NCBI RefSeq assembly: GCF_900156345.1
Contig: NZ_FTPP01000001.1
Coordinates: forward strand, 496,001-560,000
From: Pontibacter indicus
GTDB lineage: Bacteria; Bacteroidota; Bacteroidia; Cytophagales; Hymenobacteraceae
Reading direction: 5' to 3'
DNA length: 64,000 nucleotides
The notes under the pieces are model-generated. The model was given only the letters and a program-made list of their open reading frames with translations, had not been told where the DNA came from and did no database searches. Position numbers and translations under genes: made by a program. This document shows positions 53,811-61,522 of this stretch, in pieces; the first letter of the stretch is position 1; each line of letters starts with the position of its first letter.

Positions 53811-53945
53811 ATGGAGATATTTATCATCTTGACAGTACTGGCGAGTTATGCAGTAGGCTACCTGCTCTACTACATGTATGGCAAGGAGGAGCAAAAAGGC
53901 CGCAATTACGACCGCTATCAAAAGTACGATCGCTATCAGGTATAA
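53811..53945 (+). CDS. Putative 44-aa single-span membrane protein
   Basis: From ATG 53811 the frame encodes MEIFIILTVLASYAVGYLLY, a hydrophobic helix, followed by a short charged tail with a repeated tyrosine pattern (NYDRYQKYDRYQV). The tail's tandem DRYQ and the small size recall membrane microproteins. A terminator hairpin follows at 54009-54046. The frame extends upstream to 53745 but without coding character. Confidence is limited by size. Confidence 0.45.
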   Translation: MEIFIILTVLASYAVGYLLYYMYGKEEQKGRNYDRYQKYDRYQV

Positions 53946-54008
53946 GGGGAGCTTATACCGTTTGTGAATGAAGTGCGTGGGCTGACCGGCCTGTAACCGT
54001 TGCAGCAC

Positions 54009-54046
54009 AAAAAAAGGTGCAGGATCATCTCCTGCACCTTTTTTTG
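54009..54046. terminator. Bidirectional terminator
   Basis: AAAAAAAGGTGCAGGA pairs with TCCTGCACCTTTTTTT across a 4-base loop, between a small plus-strand gene and the ACP-like minus-strand gene. Confidence 0.88.
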
Positions 54047-54069
54047 TTGTATCCATGGAAAGACGTTTT

Positions 54070-54312
54070 CTAACTTGCCTTGCTCATCTGTAGGTAGTTC
54101 ACCAGATCATCAATTGAATATACTGGTACTTCGTCCGGAATTACGACGCTGTACTTCTTCTCTACAGCTAGTATAATATCTACCACATCAACTATATCCA
54201 TTCCATTTTCCCAAAGTCCTTTGGGGCCGGAAAGTTTATGGGGGGCGATTGCTTTTAACCTGCTTACCAGGTTAATTACCTCTTTGTACAGGGTAGTTCT
54301 AGTATCTGCCAT
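54070..54312 (-). CDS. Acyl-carrier-protein-like protein lacking the phosphopantetheine serine
   Basis: I start at MADTRTTLYKEVINLV (80 aa); upstream Met codons exist. The four-helix ACP fold is visible: LYKEVINLVSRLKAIAP, then NGMDIVDVVDIILAVEKKYS with VVIPDEVPV, then SIDDLVNYLQM. In real ACPs the second helix begins with D-S-L, and the serine carries the 4'-phosphopantetheine arm. Here the aligned residues are D-I-V, so the arm cannot be attached. The protein may bind partners without carrying acyl groups. It lies 97 bases downstream of the RND gene on the same strand. Confidence 0.7.
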   Translation of the reverse strand: MADTRTTLYKEVINLVSRLKAIAPHKLSGPKGLWENGMDIVDVVDIILAVEKKYSVVIPDEVPVYSIDDLVNYLQMSKAS

Positions 54313-54408
54313 ATGCATCATCGTAAAGGGTAGTTTGGTACTTCGCAATCCCCTTATCTCCTCCTGCCGCTTTAGGCTACAGGAGGAGAGGGGAGTTACA
54401 TTAGGATC

Positions 54409-57400
54409 TTAATGCACAAACTCATGTGCCATTTTCTTTTCCTCGAGTTCTTTGGTTTCGTGCTCCAGTTCTTCCAGCGTTTTCTCTTCCAGCTCGATCT
54501 TGGTCTTCTTATCCCAACCGAACTTGGCCAGGATGCGGTCGAAGCCGTAGTAGATGATCGGCACCACGATCAGGGTCAGGAACATCGATGAGCTCAGACC
54601 ACCGATCAGGGCCCAGGCCAGACCGTTTTTGGTCGCAGCCACCGAGCCACCTGCCAGCGCGATCGGCAACATACCAATCACCATCGCCAGCGTCGTCATC
54701 AGGATCGGACGGAAACGTATTCTCACCGCTTCAATCAGGGCTTCCTTCACTTCCACGCCTTCATCTTTCAGCTTGTTGGTGAAGTCCACCACCATAATGG
54801 CGTTCTTCGCTACCAGACCAATCATCATGATGATACCCAGGATCGAGAAGATACTCAGGGCCTGTGAGGCAAGCGCCAGGGCCAGCAAGGCACCGATGAT
54901 CGCCAACGGTATAGAGAACAGAACCACCAGCGGATAGACATATGAATCGTAAAGCGCCACCATGATCAGGTACACGAAGATAATCGAAGCCAGCAAGGCG
55001 ATACCCAGCGTTCCGAAACCTTCGCTCTGGTTTTTCATGTCACCGCCAAACTCGTAGCTCACGCCTTTCGGGGTTTCCACTGCTGCCAGCTTCTCCTGAA
55101 TCTCGGCACCGATCGAGCCTGAAGGACGACCGATTACCTGTGAGTTCACGTTCACAGACGTCACGCGGTTGTAGCGCTCCAATTGCGACGGGCCTGTAGA
55201 CTGGCGGATGTCGGCAAACTGACCCAGACGCACCAGTTGTCCAGTGTTGTTCACGAAAGACAGGTTGGCGATGTCGGTTACGCTGCGACGGTCAAACTCG
55301 TCGAGTCGGATGTTGATGTCGTAGTCTTCAGTACCGGAGCGGAAAGTCACGTCAGAGTTACCGTTAAAGGCCAGCTGCATGCTCGCACCTACGTTCTCCA
55401 GCGACAGGCCTACATTGGCCATCTTATCGCGGTCTACCACTACTTCAATCTCGGGGTTACCGCCCTCTACCGACATTTCCACGTCAGCTGTACCAGACAC
55501 ACCCTCTACAACGCGCATTACTTTTTGCGAGAAAGCCATCACGCTGTCCAGGTTTGAGCCTGAGATGATTAGCTGGATAGGAGCCTGTGAGTTACCTACC
55601 AGACCAACCGGCACCGGTGTTACTTCCACGTTTGGAAGTTTGCTCTCAATATCGGCCTTGGCCTGACGGCTGAACTGGTCGGTGCTGAAAGTACGTTCCT
55701 TCACGTCTACCAGCGTCACCGACACTTCCGACTTGTAGGCCGTATTCTGACCCTGTTGGGCTGATGAGGTAGTACCTACCGTGGTGAATACTTTCTTAAC
55801 TTCCGGGAAAGTCTCCAGGTATTGCTCTACCTGGCGGGTTGCAAAGTTGGTTTGCTCTACTGTGGCGTTCTTTGGCAACTCGAGCTGCAAGCTCACTTCA
55901 CCACGGTCACCGGCAGGTATAAAGGCCGAACCGATAAAGCCAAGCGGTACTAGTGCAAACGAAGCCACCAGCAAGATCATCGTCACACCCAGGGTGATGA
56001 GTTTGTGGTTGAAAGCCCACTTCAAAGCAGCCGTGAAGCCATCGATGATGCGGTCCAGGAATCGCTCGAAGGCCAGGATGAAACGTCCGAAGATATTTTT
56101 GTCAGACAAGTGCTCTAGTCTTGAGAAACGGCTGGCCAGCAGCGGAATCAGGGTAAAGGCTACGAACAATGAGATCATCGTAGAAACAGCCACCACCACG
56201 GCAAACTGACGCAGGATGTCCGACACCAGACCCGAAGAAAGGGCAATAGGTATAAACACCACTGAAATTACGAGTGTGATCGACGTTACAGTCGCCATGA
56301 TCTCACGGATACCGTCGTAAGCGGCCTGTGCCGGCTTCTTGCCCATTTCCATGTGGCGGTGAATGTTTTCAATTACCACAATGGCGTCGTCCACCAGGAT
56401 ACCTACTACAAGCGAAAGAGCCAGCAGCGACATCAGGTTAAGTGAGTAGCCGAACAGGTACATGAAAATGAAGGTCGCTACCAATGACGCAGGTATAGAG
56501 ATCATCACGATCACGGCGTTACGGAACGAGTGCAGGAACAGCAACATTACCACCGCTACCAGGATTACCGCGATTACCAAGTCATGGATCACGGAATCAG
56601 CTGCTTCCAGGGTAAAATCAGAGGAGTCGTTGGCGATGTTGAAGTTCAGACCCACATCAGCATAGGTTTTTTCCAGGCTGGCCAGTGCTTCTTTTGTTAG
56701 ACGGCTTACCTCCACGGCGTTTGCATCCGACTGCTTCTGGATAGTGATACCCACCGAAGGGCTGCTGTTCACGCGGGTCAGTACTTCAATGTCTTTCTGC
56801 GTATCCTGTACCTCGGCTACGTCGGCCAGGCGAACAATGCCATTTGCATCTTCACGCACGATCAGGTTACGCAGCTGGTCCAGGGACTGGAATTTACCAG
56901 CCAGACGAATTTGCGTCTGACCGCTTTCCTGCTTGATCTTACCGGTCGGGAAGTCGAGGTTAGAGTTGCGGATTTTTTGCTGAATCTGCAGGATGGAGAG
57001 ATTGTAAGCCTCCAGTTTGTTGGCGTCGATGTTCACCTTGATCTCACGCTCCTGACCACCGAGAATTTTGATGGCGGCCATACCTGGTATGCGCGACAGC
57101 TCCGGCTTGATCTTTTTGTCGATCAGGTCATAGAACTCCGTTGGCGACATGTTGGCCGTAGCACCCATCTTAATGATCGGGAGGTCATCGAGGTCGAATT
57201 TGTTCAGCGTCGGCGATTCCGCATCATCCGGCAGGTTGGCCAGGATGGTGTTGATCTTACGCTGGGCGTCCTGCAGGGCCAGGTCCACGTTGGTGCCCTG
57301 GTTCAGTTCCACCACAATAATGGAGAAACTCTCCAGCGAGGTGCCACGCATGGTCTTCACGTTTTCGAGTGCCGACAGGGCTTCCTCGATCTCTTTGGTC

Positions 57401-57588
57401 ACGGAGTTCTCCACTTCGTTAGGGGAGGCACCCGGATAGATGGTAGAGATGGTCAGTACCGGCGGGTTAAACTTCGGAAGAAGTTCGTAGTTGAGCGACT
57501 GGTAGCTGGCTACCCCGAGCAGGGTGAGGACGGTAAAGACCACCACCACCAAGGTCGATCGCTGTATGGATATTTTGGTTATGTTCAT
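54409..57588 (-). CDS. RND-family efflux transporter, HAE1 (AcrB-like)
   Basis: A 1059-aa inner-membrane pump with twelve predicted membrane helices. TM1 starts at residue 12 (STLVVVVFTVLTLLGVASYQ). TM4 carries the proton-relay Asp pair in LSLVVGILVDDAIVVIEN, and the porter domains lie between TM1/2 and TM7/8. The charged C-terminus KELEEKKMAHEFVH is short. The HAE1 type exports hydrophobic or amphiphilic compounds. It is the last gene of gbsR-tolC-MFP-RND, separated from the adaptor gene by a 159-base repeat-rich spacer. Confidence 0.95.
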   Translation of the reverse strand: MNITKISIQRSTLVVVVFTVLTLLGVASYQSLNYELLPKFNPPVLTISTIYPGASPNEVENSVTKEIEEALSALENVKTMRGTSLESFSIIVVELNQGTNVDLALQDAQRKINTILANLPDDAESPTLNKFDLDDLPIIKMGATANMSPTEFYDLIDKKIKPELSRIPGMAAIKILGGQEREIKVNIDANKLEAYNLSILQIQQKIRNSNLDFPTGKIKQESGQTQIRLAGKFQSLDQLRNLIVREDANGIVRLADVAEVQDTQKDIEVLTRVNSSPSVGITIQKQSDANAVEVSRLTKEALASLEKTYADVGLNFNIANDSSDFTLEAADSVIHDLVIAVILVAVVMLLFLHSFRNAVIVMISIPASLVATFIFMYLFGYSLNLMSLLALSLVVGILVDDAIVVIENIHRHMEMGKKPAQAAYDGIREIMATVTSITLVISVVFIPIALSSGLVSDILRQFAVVVAVSTMISLFVAFTLIPLLASRFSRLEHLSDKNIFGRFILAFERFLDRIIDGFTAALKWAFNHKLITLGVTMILLVASFALVPLGFIGSAFIPAGDRGEVSLQLELPKNATVEQTNFATRQVEQYLETFPEVKKVFTTVGTTSSAQQGQNTAYKSEVSVTLVDVKERTFSTDQFSRQAKADIESKLPNVEVTPVPVGLVGNSQAPIQLIISGSNLDSVMAFSQKVMRVVEGVSGTADVEMSVEGGNPEIEVVVDRDKMANVGLSLENVGASMQLAFNGNSDVTFRSGTEDYDINIRLDEFDRRSVTDIANLSFVNNTGQLVRLGQFADIRQSTGPSQLERYNRVTSVNVNSQVIGRPSGSIGAEIQEKLAAVETPKGVSYEFGGDMKNQSEGFGTLGIALLASIIFVYLIMVALYDSYVYPLVVLFSIPLAIIGALLALALASQALSIFSILGIIMMIGLVAKNAIMVVDFTNKLKDEGVEVKEALIEAVRIRFRPILMTTLAMVIGMLPIALAGGSVAATKNGLAWALIGGLSSSMFLTLIVVPIIYYGFDRILAKFGWDKKTKIELEEKTLEELEHETKELEEKKMAHEFVH

Positions 57589-57624
57589 TTCTAAATTTTC
57601 TGAAGAAAGAAGTTTATGCTATTC

Positions 57625-57745
57625 ACTAGCGCGAGCGTTTTCGCTCGTGTTTAGTATGGTGCGGCCTTTGGCCGCTTGCAACTATAAACTGGGCCAGAGG
57701 CCTTGCTATAGCTTGTCACGAGCGAAGAGGCTCGCGCCATAGTTG
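57625..57745. repeat. Hairpin-rich spacer between adaptor and RND genes
   Basis: Within 120 bases lie GCGAGCGTTTTCGCTCG, GCGGCCTTTGGCCGC, GGCCAGAGGCC and CGAGCGAAGAGGCTCG. The first and last form an inverted pair with flanking matches (GCGCGAGC...GCTCGCGC). It resembles a compound intergenic repeat inside an operon. Confidence 0.75.
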
Positions 57746-57747
57746 AA

Positions 57748-58800
57748 TTACAGCACCGACACTTTGATGCCTTCGCGCAGGTTGATCTGGCCGCTGCGTA
57801 CAATCTTTTCATCAGGCTGCACACCGTCCAAAATCTCCACTTTGTCCTGCGTTACCACGCCTACTCTAACCTTGCGGCTGTTGGCCACGCCATCCTTTAC
57901 CACAAACACGCTTGGATTCTGGATGCTACCCACAATGGCTTCACGTGGCAACAGCATCGCGTCGCGCTGGTCGGCCACTTCGAAGAAAGCGGTGCCGTAC
58001 ATACCTGCGCGCAGGTTGTTGTTAGCAGCGTTTTTCACTTCCACCTCCACGTCAAACTTCAGGGTAGGGTCGGCCTGTGCGGCAATGGCTGTCACGATGC
58101 CTTCGTACTCCTGGCCTGATCCGGCGTCAGCTTTTACTTTCACTTTGTCGCCCTTGTTGATCAACAGCACTTCGCTTTCAGAAGCCTTCACTTTCAGTTT
58201 CAGCTTGTCCACGTTCACGATGTCGTACAGCTTGGTGCCAGCGTTCAGGTATGAACCTACTTCTACATAGATCTCGTTGATCTCGCCGTTGATAGGAGCC
58301 GTGATGCGGGTCTTGGTCAGGCGCTGACGGGCAGCTACCAGTTGACCTTCCGTAGACTTTGCATTCAGGCGCGCATCTTCCAGCTGACGCTTGGTGATCG
58401 CATCGCCTGCTGCCAGGTTCTCGAATCGCTCCAGGTCACGCTTGGCTTTCTCGGCGTTGGTCTGTGCAGTGGCCAGGTCGGCAGCCATGGTGTTGCTTTC
58501 TACCTGAAGCAGCAGTTCGCCAGCTTTTACTTTGTCGCCTTTGCGCTTGAGCACGCTCTTGATCTGGCCTTGTGTTTCGGACAGCAGCGTCAGGCTCTGG
58601 ATAGGGGCGAAGTTACCTTGTGCAGTAAAAGACTTGTCCAGCTTCTCGGAGGCCACTTCGGTAATGGTAACAGGTATAGCATCGCTCTTTATGGAGGCAA
58701 CGGCGGCGTTGGCGGCCATTTGCTCTTTGTTGCTCATCAGCTTGTAGCCAATGGCGCCCAAAATCACGATTACGACTACGATATAAATCAGCTTTTTCAT
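57748..58800 (-). CDS. RND efflux periplasmic adaptor (membrane fusion protein)
   Basis: A 350-aa adaptor anchored by an N-terminal membrane helix (MKKLIYIVVVIVILGAIGYK). It then has a biotinyl-lipoyl-like half (LTLLSETQGQIKSVLKRKGD, VKAGELLLQVES), a coiled-coil hairpin (ADLATAQTNAEKAKRDLERF), the second lipoyl half (TKTRITAPINGEINEIYVEV), and a beta-barrel (KVKVKADAGSGQEYEGIVTA). It joins the RND pump to the outer-membrane channel. The start is 17 bases after the end of the TolC-like gene, so the two are co-transcribed. Confidence 0.95.
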   Translation of the reverse strand: MKKLIYIVVVIVILGAIGYKLMSNKEQMAANAAVASIKSDAIPVTITEVASEKLDKSFTAQGNFAPIQSLTLLSETQGQIKSVLKRKGDKVKAGELLLQVESNTMAADLATAQTNAEKAKRDLERFENLAAGDAITKRQLEDARLNAKSTEGQLVAARQRLTKTRITAPINGEINEIYVEVGSYLNAGTKLYDIVNVDKLKLKVKASESEVLLINKGDKVKVKADAGSGQEYEGIVTAIAAQADPTLKFDVEVEVKNAANNNLRAGMYGTAFFEVADQRDAMLLPREAIVGSIQNPSVFVVKDGVANSRKVRVGVVTQDKVEILDGVQPDEKIVRSGQINLREGIKVSVL

Positions 58801-58817
58801 TTTGTTGTTTGTGATGC

Positions 58818-60170
58818 TTATTTAACTAATGTGTTTAGGTCGCCGGTAGCTTTCAGGTAGCCGAGTTGGGCCAGCTGATACTTCAGCATTTCGTTGTTCA
58901 GGTTTGTTTTGGCTTCGCGCAGACTTACTTCTGCCTCCAGCAGGTCAGTCAGCGGGGAAATGCCTTCTTTGTACAGGTCGTTGGTTGTGTCGTATACCTC
59001 CTGTGCCAGGGCCACATTCTGTTCCTGCGCCGCGATGGACGATGAACTGTTCTGCAGTTGGCTGATGGAGTTCTCCAGTTCAACTTCCAGGTTCTTGGTC
59101 AGCTTCTGGCGGTCCGCCTCCAGCGATTTCAGCGTATACTCCGTTTGCTTGATCTGGGAGTGCTTGCGCATGCCGTCGAAGATTGGGATGTTGAGCTGCA
59201 CACCCACAATGGCCGTTTTGAACCAAGGCAGGTCGGTATCAAAGAAGTTGAACTCCTTGCGCATGGCGTTGTACTGGTAAGTGCCGGTGGCAGCCAGGGT
59301 AGGGTAGTAGCCTGCTTTGATGTTCTGCATCTGCAGCTCCGTCAACTCCGACTGCTTGTTCAGCAACTCCAGCTGCGTCTGTCCCTGCACCAGGTCTTTG
59401 CTGCTGTTGAAAGCCGTAACGCCTGTGTCAAGCAAAATGCTGGCATCCGTCAAGGCAATGCCCTCTTCCAGCGGCATGCCCATAAAGAACTTCAGCACAT
59501 TCATTTGCTGGTCGAGCGCGCTGGTCAGTGTTTGCAGCTGCGTTTCGAGGTTGGTTTTGTTTACCTTGATGCGGTTCACATCCACCTTGCGGGCCAGGTC
59601 GTTTTCGTACTGAAGCTGCAGGATCTTGCCTAATTGGTCCAGACGGGCCAGGTTGGCGTTGATGATCTCAAATTGCTCTTTCGTTTGCAGAATCTGGAAG
59701 TAAGATGAACTTACGTTGTACATCACTTCTTCTTCCGTCATGGTTTTGCGCAGACGGTAAAGGTCTTCGCTGCTCTTGGCTGCCTTCAATCCTACAAAGT
59801 AAGACTGGTTGAACAACAACTGTGACAGCTGAATACCGCCGTTCGCGTTGTACTTGGTACCAAACTGCACCGGAATCATCTCGTCTGGCTTGCCCTCAAA
59901 CACGTTCGGGATTACCTGTACCGGGATGGCCGGGTACATATTAAAGTTACCGAAGGCATTTACCTGCGGTAAACCATTGCTTTTGGCCTCTTTCACCATG
60001 TATTTGGCGCTCAGTTGGTCGTACGAAGCCTTTTGCATGTCTTCGTTGTGCTCCAGCGCATACGTAATGGCCTCCTGCAGACTCAGCGTCCGCACATCCG
60101 GCTTTTCCTGCGCCACAACCGGCCGTAGGGAGAGCATGGCCAATCCGACTACTAAATATTTGATTTTCAC
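58818..60170 (-). CDS. TolC-family outer-membrane efflux channel
   Basis: A 450-aa outer-membrane protein starting at a GTG codon (MKIKYLVVGLAMLSLRPVVA signal, cleavage before Q). It has the duplicated TolC fold: long coiled-coil helices (EDMQKASYDQLSAKYMVKEA; SVEVQNSSSSIAAQEQN-like segment) and short barrel strands. The repeat pattern is typical, with DLLEAEVSLREAKTNLNNEM near the end. It exports the substrate of the RND pump. It sits second in the operon, 71 bases after the regulator gene. Confidence 0.93.
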   Translation of the reverse strand: MKIKYLVVGLAMLSLRPVVAQEKPDVRTLSLQEAITYALEHNEDMQKASYDQLSAKYMVKEAKSNGLPQVNAFGNFNMYPAIPVQVIPNVFEGKPDEMIPVQFGTKYNANGGIQLSQLLFNQSYFVGLKAAKSSEDLYRLRKTMTEEEVMYNVSSSYFQILQTKEQFEIINANLARLDQLGKILQLQYENDLARKVDVNRIKVNKTNLETQLQTLTSALDQQMNVLKFFMGMPLEEGIALTDASILLDTGVTAFNSSKDLVQGQTQLELLNKQSELTELQMQNIKAGYYPTLAATGTYQYNAMRKEFNFFDTDLPWFKTAIVGVQLNIPIFDGMRKHSQIKQTEYTLKSLEADRQKLTKNLEVELENSISQLQNSSSSIAAQEQNVALAQEVYDTTNDLYKEGISPLTDLLEAEVSLREAKTNLNNEMLKYQLAQLGYLKATGDLNTLVK

Positions 60171-60241
60171 GTTGTTGGTTTATTGTGTTTAGATGTAACT
60201 AGTAAGTTCAGGATAAAGTGAACTATGGAGATAAAAAAAAA

Positions 60242-60703
60242 TTATTTGCGCGACTTCTGCCACTCTTCAATCAGAGAAGGCATTCTGTCTTTCATATAAT
60301 CCAGGAAGCTGATGAAGTCGTTCAATTTGGCATCGTAAATGGGAAGGTCCCGTTTTCTTACATCCAGCACACGTTTCAGCAGTGTGCTGAGATAACTCAG
60401 ATCATCCATTTTCTTGACAAAGAATTCACTCCAGTTAGAAGACTTGATGCGAAAATAACGCTTGCGGTCGCCGGGGAAGGTCGTGTACTCGATGTGACCT
60501 GTGTTGAGCAGCATGTTGAGCGCATTGCTAGTCGCGCTTTTGCTGATGCTGAGCGCTTCGCTGATCTCATCGAACGTGAGTTCAGGACGGTCGCAGACGA
60601 GCAGTAGTCCCATCACCCGCGCCACGGCAGGCTGGAAACCGTTGTTCTCCTGGTACACCCCAAATTCCTCGATCAGGCTAAGCTGTTGTTCAGTAAGCGT
60701 CAT
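60242..60703 (-). CDS. GbsR/MarR-family transcriptional regulator
   Basis: A 153-aa protein. The winged helix-turn-helix is TFDEISEALSISKSATSNAL, followed by the wing IEYTTFPGDRKRYFRI; the helical C-terminus (LLKRVLDVRKRD, FLDYMKDRMPSLIEEW) should dimerise. It is the first gene of the efflux operon and is likely its repressor, with ligand-triggered release (inference from position and family). A TACCTTTG box lies 32 bases upstream. Confidence 0.92.
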   Translation of the reverse strand: MTLTEQQLSLIEEFGVYQENNGFQPAVARVMGLLLVCDRPELTFDEISEALSISKSATSNALNMLLNTGHIEYTTFPGDRKRYFRIKSSNWSEFFVKKMDDLSYLSTLLKRVLDVRKRDLPIYDAKLNDFISFLDYMKDRMPSLIEEWQKSRK

Positions 60704-60734
60704 AATTTACTTTCCTTTTAAGGCTTTAACGCTA

Positions 60735-60742
60735 CAAAGGTA
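60735..60742 (-). promoter_or_regulatory. Predicted -7 box (TACCTTTG) of the efflux operon
   Basis: TACCTTTG on the minus strand lies 32 bases before the GbsR-type gene and matches TAnnTTTG. TATG occurs where the TTTG -33 box is expected. Confidence 0.5.
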
Positions 60743-61357
60743 ACACATGGTTTCATTAGTTCATAATTTACAGAACCAAAATTTTTGAATTTATTTCCTA
60801 AGGCATACCTAGGCTGTTTGGAGCATGTGTTTAGCAATTAAATTGAACCTTTGTGTTAGGGTAAGAGCATGAGATAGTTAAGTTTTAAAGTATGAATAGG
60901 TATAGCCGTTAGGGTCTGGGTGATTCTCTCCTTGAGAGCAGGGTCGTTTCATTCTCTTCTTTTGTCATCCTGCAAGGATCTTTTGAGCAAGTTGTGAAGG
61001 CTTAAGCTCCGGGGTAGGGGCCCACAAAGCTGTTTCGGATTTGCAATCCGAAAGAATGCTGTTATCAGGATTTGTAATCCGCCTCTGTGTTTTCAAGGTA
61101 GACAGAGGGGTTACATGTAGTAAATCGGATTGCAAATCCTCATAGTATACGTTTCTGGATTGCAAATCCAGAAGAGCAGTTAAGTAAGTAGGATTACAAA
61201 TCCGAAAGAGCTTTGTTTAAGTTGATAGCATTGGTTCTTCTATCCAGCTTCTAAGCCGACCTGGTGCGTCGGGGCCGTTACAGAAAACGAATGCCTATCC
61301 CTTACGTTTCAAGCTAAGTAGCGTACCCCGACGTTTGTTATACCTGATCTAAAAACG
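60743..61357. other. Gene-free region with palindromic repeats
   Basis: About 600 bases between divergent genes. It contains a cluster of five GGATTGCAAATCC-type palindromes (61034-61205), a few AGGTATA motifs, and the promoter of the efflux operon on its left side. I see no plausible protein gene in it. Confidence 0.55.
61034..61205. repeat. Cluster of five GGATTGCAAATCC-type palindromes
   Basis: Copies lie at 61034-61052 (TTCGGATTTGCAATCCGAA), 61066-61081, 61126-61140, 61154-61172 (TCTGGATTGCAAATCCAGA) and 61189-61205. The core is GGATTNNAAATCC or its complement, and spacing is irregular (13 to 45 bases). Confidence 0.8.
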
Positions 61358-61516
61358 ATGAAAACAATCTCGAATGCATCCCCTAGTTTAGGGTGGATGA
61401 AAGTATACAAGGCTACTTTAGACTATAGTTTCAAAATAGACGATGTACGCAAACTTCAATTACATGAAACAACCAGTGAATCTGGTGCCATTCCTATCAA
61501 AATGCATACTTCCTGA
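61358..61516 (+). CDS. Putative 52-aa protein directly upstream of the LigD gene
   Basis: ATG 61358 opens a frame (MKTISNASPSLGWMKVYKAT, ending KMHTS) that stops 6 bases before the ligD start. Close spacing would allow translational coupling. The composition is ordinary and soluble and no family is recognised. It could also be a chance frame in the leader. Confidence 0.3.
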   Translation: MKTISNASPSLGWMKVYKATLDYSFKIDDVRKLQLHETTSESGAIPIKMHTS

Positions 61517-61522
61517 CAAGTT

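Noticed and set aside
60900..61250. CRISPR-like array suggested by evenly similar repeats
   Set aside because: The repeats are 13-19-base palindromes with irregular spacing and no spacer of constant length; no cas genes are near.
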